This document shows, piece after piece, positions 20,485 through 32,275 of a DNA stretch of 64,000 bases. Below the pieces are notes generated by a model, which ran no database searches, was not told where the DNA came from, and saw nothing but the letters and a program-made list of their open reading frames with translations. The first letter of the stretch is position 1. Each line of letters begins with the position of its first letter. The stretch is from contig JAEILZ010000005.1 in assembly GCA_018873225.1 (NCBI GenBank), forward strand, positions 620,001 through 684,000. The letters are read 5' to 3'. Origin of the DNA: [Phialemoniopsis] sp. UDSM-2020 (Eukaryota; Ascomycota; Sordariomycetes; Thyridiales; Thyridiaceae). Position numbers and translations under genes: made by a program.

Positions 20485-21585
20485 TTATGCTTGCGCCACC
20501 TCCCACTCTGGACTGAATGGGTAGTCTACATATCCCACAGGGCTCTCGGCATTGTAAAATGTGTCCCTGTTGTAGGGGTTGAGCTCGAGGCCCTTCTCGA
20601 TCCGGAACGGCAGATCCGGGTTGGCAATGAAATACCGCCCAAAGACGGCAGCCACCTCTGCGTGCTTGTACTCCTCGTCGACAAGCTTCTTGGCGTTGTC
20701 ACCCTTGAACCCGCCAGCGAGGAGGATAGGGGAGTTGTGTCCCCATGCGTCCACAGCAAAGGCGTTCGACTCTGTTGCCTCGATGTCGGTATTGCCAAAG
20801 ACCCGCGATTCGACGACATGCAGGTATGCGAGGTTCAGCTTCTTGGCTTCGCTGATGACGTGCGTGAACTGCGGGATGGGATCGGCCATGCGCATGCCCT
20901 GGAACCGCGACCACGGCGAAAAGCGGACGCCGACCTTGCTGGCGCCAATAGCGTTGCTCAATGTCTCAAGGACTTCGAGAGCGAACCGGGATCGGTTCTC
21001 AATGCTGCCGCCGTACTCGTCAGTGCGTTGATTTGTGACATCCTGAAGAAACTGGTCCACCAAATATCCGTTTGCGCCGTGCAGCTCGACGCCGTCGAAA
21101 CCGGCTGCCACTGCATTCTTTGCAGCCTGAGCATAGTCGGCGAGGAAAGATTTGATGTCTTCCTTCGTCAATTCCTCGGGCACTGCCAGTCCTTCTAGGC
21201 CGATGGGACTGGGCGCCTTGATCGTGATCCCTTCCGCCTTGGCCACCTCGGGTGTCGCCACACGCCCGAGATTCCAGAGCTGTACGAAAATATAGCTGCC
21301 CTTGGCGTGGACGGCGTCTGTGACCTCCTTCCAGGCGTCAATCTGTGCCTGGTTCCAGATACCTGGTACGTTCGCGTACCCAGCAGCTTGTTGAGAGATA
21401 AACGTTGCTTCTGTGATGAGGAGGGTGCCGGGAGTGGAGGCGCGTTGGCTGTAATAATCTTTTACCAGAGGGAGAGGGACGTGTTGCTTGTCCGCTCGGT
21501 ATCTGGTGAGTGGTGCCATCACCACTCTGTGTTTTAGGGTGATGTCACCGATTTTAAGGGGCTGAAATAGCTTTGATGGAGCCAT
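20485..21585 (-). CDS. old yellow enzyme family FMN oxidoreductase (ene-reductase)
   Basis: This single-exon protein has 366 residues, starting at the ATG at 21585 (MAPSKLFQPLKIGDITLKHR); the frame upstream of it begins at a non-ATG codon. The TIM-barrel landmarks are in order: VVMAPLTRYRA near the N-terminus for FMN, VQLWNLGR, and HGANGYLVDQFLQ with H169, N172 and Y174. These match the His/Asn substrate pair and the proton-donating Tyr of OYE enzymes. TNQRTDEYGGSIENRSRF follows. These enzymes use NAD(P)H to reduce activated C=C bonds. Flanked by other reductases, it may act in a short reductive pathway or in detoxifying unsaturated carbonyls. A TATATA lies 133 bp upstream. Confidence 0.9.
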   Translation of the reverse strand: MAPSKLFQPLKIGDITLKHRVVMAPLTRYRADKQHVPLPLVKDYYSQRASTPGTLLITEATFISQQAAGYANVPGIWNQAQIDAWKEVTDAVHAKGSYIFVQLWNLGRVATPEVAKAEGITIKAPSPIGLEGLAVPEELTKEDIKSFLADYAQAAKNAVAAGFDGVELHGANGYLVDQFLQDVTNQRTDEYGGSIENRSRFALEVLETLSNAIGASKVGVRFSPWSRFQGMRMADPIPQFTHVISEAKKLNLAYLHVVESRVFGNTDIEATESNAFAVDAWGHNSPILLAGGFKGDNAKKLVDEEYKHAEVAAVFGRYFIANPDLPFRIEKGLELNPYNRDTFYNAESPVGYVDYPFSPEWEVAQA

Positions 21586-22427
21586 TGTAAGAGGTGGGCG
21601 GAGTTTGGAAGCAATGTACACAATTTGGACACTAGGCCAAGAGCTTTTTGGCTGTGCAATATTGGTTGGCGTGGTTTGAAGATTTGGCAAGAGTTATCAT
21701 CAACTGGGAAATGGTGTTATATATTCTAGCTAGAGGCTTAGCTCGGACCAGAGCTTGCTTAAGCTCCAGATCTCGCAACACCTATCTAATATGTCATCAG
21801 AGCCGGCACTCGAACGCGTCGGAAGCTCCGATTGCTTAGCAGAAGATTACTCAACGACCTCTGGTGGTCTGTGGAATGCATTAGTTTAACTTAGTCTAAT
21901 CGCCCCGCGAGTTTCAACAGCGGGTTCGAGCACTGAAGTGCGAGCTGGATTTGTCAGAGCTGCGGGTCATCGTTTTGCCCCGCCCATGCACATATTTTTG
22001 TCATAACTCAATTTTATGCATATTATGCATTGATTCCGTGATTGGCGCAATGTACTCGCGAGACCCAATTTTGTTGCATTGGACCCCTTATGCAATTATT
22101 AATGGGTTTCGACCGTTTTGGTCCGAATGCCAAGAAAAGCACTGAGATGGAGCAGGTTCACGGCAACCTCCTTCTGTCATATCGCAAACAAGAAGACGTC
22201 GTGGCCAATGATGAGATGCTTCATTCAGACAAAGCCGATGTATTTCTAAGAAAATAAGTGATTCACATCCTCAATAGTCTGATATTACCCTTCCTTACTG
22301 ATACGAGTAGAAGGAGAAACTCATTATTCAACCGCTTGCAAATATCCAGGTTCATCGAAAAAGCCCAGTAATTATAACCCTATCAGATACAATTTCACAG
22401 ACCACATCGATGTTACGGACATCAGCT
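21586..22427. other. intergenic, promoter of OYE gene
   Basis: The stretch has short AT-rich open frames only. I looked for a tRNA around 21800-21930, where GTTCGA-like strings occur on both strands, but the flanking stems do not pair. Confidence 0.5.
21718..21723 (-). promoter_or_regulatory. TATA-like element of OYE gene
   Basis: TATATA lies 133 bp upstream of the ATG at 21585. Assigned by position only. Confidence 0.4.
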
Positions 22428-23413
22428 TCAATTTACCTTCTTCTTCGTTGCATTGGCCATCTCCTTGGCAAGAGGGACCAGACCTTGGATTATCATATCC
22501 TATGACGCTGATCAGAACTTGTGACAGCAATAGAGGAATTGCAATGGGGAGCTTACCATGAGCCACTGAGGAGATAGCCATGTACCATAATGATTACCAA
22601 AGGCACCGGTACCGGCCCAAACAGTCCCTGTGGCTCCCCGTTCAACCTCGCCGACCACCTTAGTCGCATATTGTTGTGGGCTGATGGCACCCTTCTGTAG
22701 GTCACCGGCAGTGAGTCGACGCCACAAGTCGCGGACTGGATAGTAGAGAGATGTTTCGGGCAATTCGGGACCGGGATATGCTTTGAAGAAGTTGGTCTTG
22801 ACGGCGCAAGTGATGAGTGTGACTGTGCGGACGCCGAGCGGCTGGAGTTCGAGGCGCAGGGTCTCGCTGCTGGCATGGAAGGCAGCTTTGGATGCGTTGT
22901 AGGCACCTGGATCAAGGGTTAGGTCAGTTCTGAAAATGGACTGCAACCAGTGGACGTGTGGCACTCACCAAGGAAGGGCATATACACGTAGGCATTGGCA
23001 GATGTGTTGTTGACGACACACCCCTTGGCCTTGATCAAGAGAGGTGCAAAGGCTTGAACCATAGCGATGGGCGCCCAGTAGTTGATATCGAACAGCTTCT
23101 TGCCCTCTTCCACAGAGGTGTCTAGGGTAGGCATGATGAGGCCACCTCCGCTGTTGTTGACGAGGACATCAAGTTTGCCGCCCGTCTTTTGTTCGACGCT
23201 GGTGACGGCAGCCTGAATGGATTCGGAGGACAAGACATCGAGCGTCAGGGGCGTGACATTGGCCGACGAGGTAAGGATTCGCGAGAGCTTGGACAGGTTC
23301 CGGGCGGTAGCAAAGACATGGTAACCTTTGGCTTGAAACGCCTCAGCTAGAGCACCGCCGATTCCGCCTTCGGAGCAGCCGGTGATGAGCACCGATCTTC
23401 TGATAGCAGCCAT
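22428..23413 (-). CDS. SDR of the AYR1 (1-acyl-dihydroxyacetone-phosphate reductase)-like group
   Basis: Three exons, complement of 22428-22499, 22557-22906 and 22969-23413, encode 288 residues. The last exon adds DMIIQGLVPLAKEMANATKKK and the stop; without it the protein would end in intron sequence. The nucleotide motif is TGCSEGGIGGALA, with VLVNNSGGG after it. The active site comprises NNTSANAY and Y151/K155 (AYNASK), reconstructed across the first intron. TGCSEGGIG is the form seen in fungal Ayr1-like reductases, which reduce acyl-DHAP in lipid synthesis or act as broad NADPH reductases. A TATATA lies 86 bp upstream of the ATG. It is divergent from the regulator at 24041. Confidence 0.88.
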
Positions 23414-24040
23414 TGTTGTTGGGAATGGGTGGAGAGGAACTCAACGCAGAGTATGGCATGGCTCTCGACTCAAAGATACAAGAGAACATTCTTGCCCTTA
23501 TATACACTGTTGTATCTTGTGAATTACCAAGCAACAAGATAGACGGATGCCCTTGCTTGAGTTTACGTCCCATCAAGTGGCAGGAGACTGCAAGCGAACG
23601 TTTTGGCCAACCCGGCAGATATCATCACTACGGGTGCATGGGCTATTCCCCCTACCCACAATGAAACATTTGGCCCTAAGGACCACTCCCGTTCGCCGCG
23701 TCTTGCTCGGTTTCTAGACTGTCGCGCGCGTCAAGTGATCCTAAACACCACCATTCCCAAAACGGTCAACAAGATGGTCTTGGCATCTGGAGAAGAACTA
23801 AAATCATCGCTTAAAGGCCGCTTGCACTAGCTCCGGACCCGCAACGCCAAAAAGCCAAGCTTCTGATTGAAGCCAAACCCAACTACGGCTCCTGACTAAT
23901 GAACTCGACGCGTTCACACTTCTCTCCGTCCCAACGGACCAAATCTTCTTGAAACTATCCGCGTAGGCCGAGCCCAGTCTCTATATCTCTTTCCTTTCCA
24001 TATCAGGTCAACAAGAAGCGTGCCAAGCCCAACAGACACA
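23414..24040. other. bidirectional promoter region (AYR1-like gene and PF11951 regulator)
   Basis: A 627-bp stretch separates two divergent starts. No open frame looks coding. Confidence 0.5.
23499..23504 (-). promoter_or_regulatory. TATA-like element of AYR1-like gene
   Basis: On the minus strand TATATAAGGG is 86 bp upstream of the ATG at 23413. Confidence 0.45.
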
Positions 24041-25552
24041 ATGACCAAGTCAAGAGAAAGCGACCCGGGAATACCATTCATCGTATCACTTAACTCCGAA
24101 AAAGCCGACCCAGCTACACGTAGACTGATCCGGAGCCACGCGAGGCGGACCAGACGCCAAAAACAATGTCACGCTATCGGTGGCGGAAAGGCGTGCGGAT
24201 TCAACGAAGCCAGGCTGCAGAAGCTCGCGCTGGATGCAGCAGTGCAGGCTTACAGGCCGCATATTCCCATGCGCCTCGGGGGAGATGTTTCCTTCCTCGA
24301 GGTCGCCGATGAGATCGAGTCGTCGCTGCTGCTCAACATCGTCAAGAGTAGGCATTGCGCACCTGAGTTATACTGATGAGGAAGCAACTAACGCAGTGCG
24401 CGTAACAGTATCACCGTTGGCGATGAGGGTAATCTACCCCCTGAAAGCAGCTATCGGGCTTCAAGCGGACAGTGAGAAGCGCCTCTTCCCCATAGGTCGA
24501 GACAAAGCTGCCCTCCACATCACAGCGTATGCTATCGAAGGGGTGATCGATAAAGTCTTGCGCCGCCAGCCCGACACAAATCCACGGGCCATGCTACACT
24601 TTCAGAAGGGGCTGGAGGTGCTCCGCGATCGACTAGGAAGGGCCGATGACGAAGCGAGCCTCTCGAATGCTACGATGGGCATTGTGCTGAAACTTGCGAG
24701 CGTCGCGCACTTTGACGGGGACTTTCAGACTTCGAGGCAGCATATGGAGGGCATACGCCGGATGGTCGACTTGCGAGGAGGTATTGATGCCTTTCAGGGC
24801 ACAGATCTGCTGGCAGAAATAGCAAGGTGAGAGGTCTCTTCTCTCTACTTAAATGAGCAATCAAGCTAATAGTGTACAGATACGACTTGGCCATCGCGCT
24901 CCTCAACAGCGTAGACCATTTATTCTACTCCCGACCCTCAGAGCCACCGCCAGAATACCCCGAAAGGCTGCTTTCACCCTGTGGTGACGACAGTAGCTGC
25001 TCCATTGCCGGAGAGTTGAGTGGAGGCGTAGACACGGAGCTTGCGATCGCTTGGCAGGTCCTAAGGAGATTCTGTCTCTATGTCGACCTTGGAGTCCAGA
25101 CACAACGGCCGGTGCGGCTTGAGATCATCCACCAAACAACCGTTTCGGTGATGTATCGTCTACTGCGCATGCGCTTCGCCCTCGGCTCAAGCGACGAAGT
25201 GATACGCCAAGGGCTACTGGCTTTCTGTCATCACGTATTCTTACAGTGGCAGGACATTAAGCCTCAACAGCCCGACTTTGCGGCGGCATATCGGACGAGT
25301 ATCTCTGGCGTGCAGCCCAGCGACCAGGTCTCCACTCGCCTGATGCTCTGGCTCCTGATGGTTGGGGCTATCTCGGTGTTCAAAATGCCAGATGATCGAT
25401 GGCTTCGCGAGCAATTTCGAAGCCATGGGACCAAAAGCAACGTAAAAAGATGGCAAGACATGCAGAGGTTGCTCAAAACACTGATGTGGATTGGCATGTT
25501 GGACGATGAGATCGGCCAGGCGGTTTATGATTCCTACAACGATGAACAATAA
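24041..25552 (+). CDS. fungal-specific transcription factor domain protein (PF11951-like), no zinc cluster seen
   Basis: Three exons, 24041-24347, 24397-24826 and 24880-25552, encode 469 residues; joins fall at AAGA|GTAGGC...GCAG|TG and AAG|GTGAGA...ACAG|A. The N-terminus FIVSLNSEKADPATRRLIRS, followed by the basic stretch HARRTRRQKQ, is characteristic of a fungal family annotated as transcription-factor-like. The rest is helical with the usual middle-region features (GIVLKLASVAHFDGDF, ARRMVDLRGG-like segment). There is no C6 zinc cluster and only scattered cysteines, so DNA binding, if any, would use the basic N-terminus or a partner. Its place beside four oxidoreductase genes suggests a possible local regulator, which is inference. 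Confidence 0.75.
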
Positions 25553-26063
25553 TGTGACCCTGCGTTCGACAGCCTAGAGACGTCCTCTACATACTGTTGT
25601 GCAATTGTCAAGCAGTTCATATGTTATAGAAGACGCGAGGGGACTCCACTGTGGTAATACTTGTTCATTCTTATCAATTTGCTATGTAAAAGTAGATATC
25701 TGATGGTACTAAATAGCCCATTACGAAAGCAGAAGGAAAATAAATGAATTTAGGAAATGAAGGAAATCAGGTGAAGGTAGGGGTGAGAAAACGTTGTCAT
25801 GTTGCTATTTTGTGTTGTGGGCCTGTAATGTGTTGAGTTGTAAAGGATGATAGATGGGTGTGCAAGGCTCCGCAAATTTGATCAAGGGAAACAAGATTGA
25901 CCGGGGTTTTCGTACCACAGATAGTACTACCGATAGAAGAGGAAATCAGGGAGCAGACAGCGAGTAGGTTGGTGAGGAATTTGTAATGCCCGCTTGATCC
26001 TCTTCAGCAGGAAGCGGAGAAGGAAAACAACACAGAAAACAAGGGAGGAGCAAGGTCGCCACG
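25553..26063. other. convergent 3' intergenic region
   Basis: This is AT-rich with G/A-rich tracts (25720-25800). There is no open frame of note and no repeat array. Confidence 0.5.
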
Positions 26064-27245
26064 TCATTCGAGACTTTTCCCATGGCAATCATACTTGAGG
26101 TGGGTTGAGAGCCCAGTCGATTGAAGAGTTCTGTCGCATTCTTCGCATTTGACCATCCGAACGGCGCGTGGCTGAATCACGAGCGGTGCTTGGCCCGGAT
26201 GCTTGTCTTTGCGGTGTTTGGCAAGAGCTGTCTCGTTGAAATAGCCTTTTTTTCCGGTCTTGTCGCAACCCAAGACAAGACAGGGAAAAGGAGTCCAGTC
26301 ATGCGCTTCTCTCATGTGTCTGCTGTATTCGGACTGGCTGTAGAATGGACGGGCTAATGCTTGCTCTGTGGTAGACAGATTTCCGAAAGCGTCATCGCGA
26401 TAGTATGGACATTGTGAAAAGTCGCAGACTGGATTGTAGTAGGAGCGAGCTTTCCGGGGAGGGGAAAGCTCGGCCAGCTCCTCCGGTGACCATTTGTGGT
26501 AGGTGCGAAGGTGTTGCACAAGATGGTCCTTCCTCTGGAAAGCATATTTGCCACGATATCTAGTGCATTCGCTTTCGGTGCATTCAAAAGTAGTTGGAAT
26601 GCTTAGAAAGCTTTGGATGTGACGCTTGAGGCTAGTGAGCCTTGTGTACGTTGCGCCACATTTGCACTCAGAGGAAGCGCGCGACTTGGAGACGACCCAG
26701 TGACCCGGGGCATGGGGTGTCTGCCGATGATGGTGAAGCTCCCATTCGGAGTCGAATGTCTTGCCACACTGATCAAAGGTACATGCGTGCACAGTCTGTG
26801 AGACAATGCTGTTGGCCTCCGAATTGGTATTCAACACAATGGAGCCGTCGAGATTTGCGGAGTCGGCATCGCCATTTTCTTCGGCGGAAGAAACGCAAGG
26901 GAGCGGCGAGAGACCTGCATCACAAGTGGGCCTAGACTGTGTCAACAAATCAAAGGTGCAGAAATTGTGGATGAGAAGTTTACCTACACTAATGTGCCAC
27001 TCCAAGCTGCATGATCCACCATAGTAAGTTGCGGCGCCCAACTTTGCACCCTACAAGTCAGTCAGATCGAAAAAAAAAAAGTCTCACGTGTCGGGAAAGT
27101 GGAAGACCGATGGGTCGTCGTAGTTGTCGAAGTCGACGCCAGGGAAGAGATCTGGTTCCATGGACCAGTCTTGTGAAAGCCGAGTAGGATTGACAGTGCC
27201 ATCACAGAAGAGCCCTGGAAGAGGCCATGCTGCATTTGAATCCAT
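26064..27245 (-). CDS. C2H2 zinc-finger protein
   Basis: The ATG at 27245 begins MDSNAAWPLPGLFCDG. The best model is complement of 26064-26931, 26988-27041 and 27088-27245 (359 residues). Intron 1 has donor GTGAGA and an AAAG acceptor, and intron 2 has donor GTAGGT; both acceptors are uncertain, and 26936 is a good alternative start for the last exon. That exon contains several fingers: CTFDQCGKTFDSEWELHHHR, CKCGATYTRLTSLKRH, a CLVLGCDKTGKKGYF...HRKDKH finger and a final CEECDRTLQSTGLSTHLKYDC. Degenerate spacing between some pairs suggests protein or nucleic-acid binding of an uncommon type. Likely nuclear. The acidic first exon (DFDNYDDPSVFHF) could be an activation segment. Confidence 0.7.
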
Positions 27246-27688
27246 GTGAACGTGCGTTTTCCTTGAGGTCTGGTTCTGTCGATTTGAAATTGTTTGATCC
27301 GGAGGGGACGATGGACATCGACCTGGGAAAGAAACTGTGAGAAAATTCAGAAGGAAAAAGGTCTGTGGTGAGCAGATTGGGGATAACGCGCCTTCAACCT
27401 CTGCCCCCCCCGTCTTGTGTAGGGTGCACATGGACACACGCCACAGTGCACCCTACATTGCTTGATGCGATTGGACAACAGGACGCCACGAGGGTCTATA
27501 TTGGTCGGGCGTCAGGGCTTGCATCTCAGCTTCTCCGCGTAATCACCTTTGACCACCAATCATTCTTTCTCATACGTCAAGCCCACTACCCCTTGGAAAG
27601 CAGGCATCACTATCTAGGACGGGTGTACTTACGGGAAATCGCACCAGTCGATCAAAATGCCTCCATAACCTTCACTTGGCTACGGCCC
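27246..27688. other. intergenic, upstream of zinc-finger gene
   Basis: This lies between the zinc-finger start and the 3' end of the monooxygenase gene. Nothing recognisable. Confidence 0.5.
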
Positions 27689-29314
27689 TTAATCACGGTC
27701 CAAGTAGACAGGATATTTATACCGAGATCCGATATGATCGTCACGTAACCTCGACCGCCCCTTGCCGTACACGCGCTCGCGCATCGTCCCCGAGTTGGCT
27801 GGGTCGCCAGCTGGCGCGTACAGTCCACGCCGCCGGAGCTCAGGAACGAGCAGGTCGACCACATCCTCCCACGTGCCAGGTGTCGTTATGTGACCAATGT
27901 TGAAGCCGTCCAGATCCGCAACCGCTATCCACCTCTCTATCTCATCCGCGACGTCTTCAGCCGTGCCCACGGGTACCGGCCCAGACGCGCCGAGCGCCAC
28001 AGCCTTGCCTAGCGCCCGCGGCGTCCACACAGGCACGTCGTCACCCTTGTACTGTAAGTTCTGCACTTTGGACTGGATCTGCGCGTTGGCGTTGCCAGTG
28101 CCTTGAAGCTGCGCCAGGATTTCCTTGTCCGCATCCAGCTTGCTTAGGTCGATGCTCGTGTTGGCGCACCAGTACACCAGCCCTCCTTCCTCGCTAGCGT
28201 ACTTCTCGGCCTCTTTGTACTTGGCGCGCGCCTCCTCGCGCGTCCTACCAATCACAGGCGTCAGCGACGCAAAGACCTTGACGGACCGCGGGTCGCGTCC
28301 GTGCTCGGCTACCTTTTCACGGATCGCCTTGACGCGCCCTGCGATCATGTGCGGCGACATGCCGACGACGAAGATGCCTTCGGCGTGCTTGGCGCCGAAA
28401 TCGATACCAGCACTACATTGAAAGCGTCAGCAATTATATGGACGCTTGTTGTGTTTGCTATTGCTGTTTTATTGACTCACGGTGACGTTCCCGCCTGGAA
28501 CAGGAAAGGCGTCCGTTGCGGGCTGGGGTCCAGGATATGCGGCGCCTCTACATTGAAGTATTTGCCCTTGTGGTTGATGGTGCGGATCTTGCTGAAGTCT
28601 GCGTAGACCTCCTTTTCGGCATCCTCAACTAGTGCGTCGTCCGCCCACGAGCCCTCCCATAGTCTCAAGTCAAGGGTCAGTCGACGCCCGGGATAGAATG
28701 ATGGTGGGAGACATACTTGTACAGGACGCGAAGATACTCATCAGTGATCTCGTAGCGTTTGTCGTGGTCAATGGGCTCAATGCCAATCTATGCCCACCCG
28801 TGTTTATCAGCGACAAGCCCGTTACACAGCTTTCAAAACGAGGGACTCTCACTGCTTTGAAGCCCGATGCTTTCCACGAAGTGACGATGTTCCACCCGAA
28901 GCGACCACCAGTGAGGTGGTCGAGGGTGGAGAAGCGCTTAGCCAGGGGGTAGGGCGCGTCAAAGGACGTCGAGGACGTGATGGCAAAGCCCAGATTCTTG
29001 GTCACTGCCGCCATAGCCGTTACCGGGATGACGGGATCGCCCATGGGGAACTGAGTGCCGGTCCGGACACACGCTTCGGCATCACCCTTGTACACATCGC
29101 ACCAACCAAAAGTGTCGGCCAGGAAAAGGGCATTGAAGTCGCCTCTCTCGAGGATCTGCGCCAGATGTGTCCAGTAAGAGAGATCCCGCCTCTTGTGCGC
29201 GGACCGGTCCTTCGGGTTTCTCCACTGACCAAAGGACATGTGGCCTACGGTAAACATGTCAAAGGCGTTGAGCAATATGCGCCTTTTCGGCGGCTCCTGC
29301 GCGGATGTAGCCAT
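27689..29314 (-). CDS. FMN-dependent luciferase-like monooxygenase, NtaA/SnaA/DszA group
   Basis: Four exons, complement of 27689-28412, 28481-28663, 28717-28787 and 28853-29314, encode 479 residues. Reconstructed joins restore family signatures: WNIVTSWKASGFKA then IGIEPIDHDKRYEITDEYL, YKLWEGSW, and LFQAGTSPAGIDFGAKHAEG. These are hallmarks of the NtaA (nitrilotriacetate), SnaA and DszA monooxygenases, which take reduced FMN from a separate reductase and attack C-N or C-S bonds. The length is normal for the group. It sits head-to-head with a DAL5-type transporter gene, 1.04 kb between starts, suggesting uptake and oxidative use of one class of substrate. The substrate is not determined by sequence. 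Confidence 0.9.
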
Positions 29315-30356
29315 GTCGACGGTGTGCTGGTTCAATAGTTGCTGATAGTCTTCGCCTTGCGCACATCAAATCTTCGCTCAACATCGAATTAACTACTCAT
29401 GTAACGCATCTACGATACTTTCGAGTATACTTATTGGAGGCTGTCTTCTGCCGAGCCGATCTCGGCCAAGTTGTGGTGCACCTCATCGTGGCTATGATGA
29501 CATGCTTGACAAGCATTCGAGCACCTCATCGCCTTACAAGTGGGTCTGAGGCTTGCCTGTAATCCTCCAAGAGAAGTAGTCGAAACAACGTGCCAACCAG
29601 CATATGAGACTAGCGAGCCATGTGCGTGGCTTTCTGTGATCTCGGCTCAACCCGACAATGAGAATCATGTTTTGAGATGTGTAGAGGGAGGGGCCAAGAG
29701 AGGCTATGAATGAATAATCACGTCTTGCCATAGTGTGTTGGTTCCACATCTCTAGTCGCATAGGTGCGGTCTCAGCCCGACAAACTTCACCGCAAACTCT
29801 TTCAGATTTTTATGAGTGCAGATATGAATATACGAACATTCGTTCCACCACGAAAAGAAGAAAGCTCCAGTGAGATTCTCGTTATGTCGTTGCTGAGCGC
29901 GTATGATCCTGAGTTTCCGATGGAGATAGTGTAAGCCGCGTTGACAATATCTTTACACATACGACATGATTGACCGGTCTATAATCACTCAATCGACTCC
30001 CTGGTATGAGATGTGTCCACTGTTCAGCACAGAAGTCCATCGGACTGACCCCGACAGCGACAAGGAGTCTTCGGTGCAACCCCCCTACTCATATCCTTGG
30101 TGTGGATCGCTGTCATGGGCGCGAGGGATCTTAGTGAATTACGCCATATAAAAGCATATTGCATGGGCGCGCATGAACTCGCGCGTCCGAAGACTTGGCT
30201 CCGTGCCCCGGGTCCGGTTCCACCGCTGTCACATTCTAGGACAGTTACAAAATCTTTTTATTGTCTCCTTCGACGCGAACCGCGGTCAGCTGAGTTGCGC
30301 CGCTGATTGCCTTGCGATCCATTATTCTAAAGTCGTAACATCGACGCGCATTCAAG
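29315..30356. other. divergent promoter region of monooxygenase and transporter
   Basis: A 1.04-kb stretch carries only short open frames. No repeat or RNA gene was recognised. It is the presumed shared control region. Confidence 0.5.
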
Positions 30357-32043
30357 ATGTCCAAGGTCGACACAATCGAGCCGGCTCCTGCCCTGGTCGA
30401 AGCCCAGAGGGCTCATAGCGAGTCGTCATTCAAGCTTGACGATGGAGAACGGTACAAACGCGAGTTCCTGTCCCAGTTCACCGCCGAAGATGATCGCAAG
30501 ATCATGCGCAAGGTCGATATCCGGTTCTTGATCATCATGGGCTTCATGTACCTTGTCAAACAGATTGACTATTCGAACGCAGCTGCTATCAAGGTCTTGC
30601 AAGTGGGAGAGTCGAGCAACGTCTTGACTGAACTAAAGATGACGGCCGATCAGTACAACTGGGTCCAGACTGTCTACTTTGTACGTCTTCTTTGCGTAAT
30701 TACTCTTCGCTCCTTTGGGTGCTAACCTGGAGCAACAGATTAGCTATGTCATCTTTGAAGTCCCTAGCACCCTAGTACTCAAGAAGTTCTCTCCTCGCAA
30801 GTGGCAGTCTCGTATCTTCGCTACTTGGGGCATCGTGGTCGCTTGCCATGCTGCGATCCAGAACAAGGAAGGATACTACGCACTCCGCTTCCTCCTGGGG
30901 ATGATGGAAGCCGGATTCTTCCCCTGCCTCGCCGCTCAGATGTGCAGTTGGTATCGGAGTGACGAATATGGACGTCCGATCATGTGGATGTTTGCCTTCC
31001 AGAATTGCTCGGGTATCATTGGGTCGGTTCTGACCTATGGTATCTCATACATGAACGGAGTTCGAGGGCTATCCGCTTGGAGATGGTAAGCTTCGTGTCT
31101 TCTTTTCAGAGCTGCAAGTATAATAACCTCATCCAGGGTCTTCCTCCTCGAGGGTATAGCCACCATCCTCTTCTCTGCGATTATCTACATTGTCCTCCCT
31201 GACTACCCCAAGTCACCGCGCTCTGCCAAGTGGCTCACGCCCCGAGAGCAAGAGTATTTGGAGCTCCGCCTCTCCGAGAACGCTCCCCGGACCGAGGACG
31301 CTGCCTTCAATGCCAAGGAGATCATCGTCTCGCTCAAGGACCCCAAGCTCTACGGCTTCACCATCTCGCAGTTCTTCCTCAACATCGCAGGCTACGGGCT
31401 CAGCTGGCAGCTCCCGACCATCACCACCTCCCTGGGCTTCGCCGGCCTACCGCGCAACCAGCTACTCAATATCCCGCCCGCAGCAGTCACCGTACTCGGC
31501 ATCATCGCCGCCGCGTGGTTCCTACGCAGATCATACGTCGTCCGCCCTCTATTCGTCCAAAGCCTGACCCTCGGCGCGCTGGTCTTCTTCATCATCCTCT
31601 GCGTGCCGGGCCAAGTCGGCAAGGGCGGCGTATACGCGGCCTGCGTTCTCGGCACGGCGTTCTACTTCGTGCTCTTCGTGCCCTTCTGGGCATGGCGCTC
31701 CGCGACGCTGGTCGGCACCACGGGCACAGCGTTCACGCTCGCGCTGCAGACCTCGGTCGCGCAGGTTGGCGGCGTCATCGCGCCGCAGGTCTTTCCTTCG
31801 AAGTGGGCGGGTGACGGGTATAGAAATTCGTTTATCATCTGCGCGTGCTGCGTCGCAGTCGCGATACTGTCGAATAATTGGCTGTGGTTCCTGACGCGCA
31901 ATACCGAGGCGGACGTTGCGCGGGTCCGCAAGCTGAGGATCAGAGCGGAGAGGGAAGGGCGCGTCCTGGCGGATGATGATGTCCGGATCTTTGAGGAGAG
32001 ACAATTTCATGGTATTGGGCAGCAGTTGAAAGGTGAGGTTTGA
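30357..32043 (+). CDS. MFS transporter, anion:cation symporter (DAL5/allantoate permease-like)
   Basis: Three exons, 30357-30680, 30739-31085 and 31137-32043, encode 525 residues. Donors are GTACGT and GTAAGC; a TGCTAAC branch site precedes the first acceptor. A cytosolic N-terminus is followed by DIRFLIIMGFMYLVKQIDYSNAAA, the usual first transmembrane segment of this family, and then FEVPSTLVLKKFSPRKWQSRI. About 12 membrane segments are apparent, with a central hydrophilic loop (SENAPRTEDAAFNAKEI) and PFWAWRSATLVGTTGTAFTLAL in the second half. Relatives import allantoate, ureidosuccinate, nicotinate, pantothenate or sulfonates at the plasma membrane. Pairing with the NtaA-like gene suggests an aminocarboxylate or sulfonate-like substrate. 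Confidence 0.88.
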
Positions 32044-32275
32044 GGAGGTGCTAAAGGACCCCCTCGAAAGAGTTTCCAAGTTACTTGAGCTCCGTGGCTC
32101 AGAACAAGTAGCATTGTTGGAAGATATACCTCTCTACGCAAGAGAAGTGTACAAAAAAGAGTAATATTGACATAGAATAGCTAGTTGTGAAACTAATATT
32201 ACGTATCACAACTATTAAAGGGGCAACCCTTGTCGACTTGGTATGACCAAGTTGAACTCGAATGGAAGCCCGCGA

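Noticed and set aside
21790..21935. possible tRNA (GTTCGA-like T-loop strings on both strands)
   Set aside because: The flanking T-stem and acceptor-stem bases do not pair, and no anticodon arm is found at the right distance.
17735..25552. secondary-metabolite gene cluster
   Set aside because: Reductases and a regulator are present but no backbone synthase, P450 or transporter lies among them, so the stronger claim is not supported.
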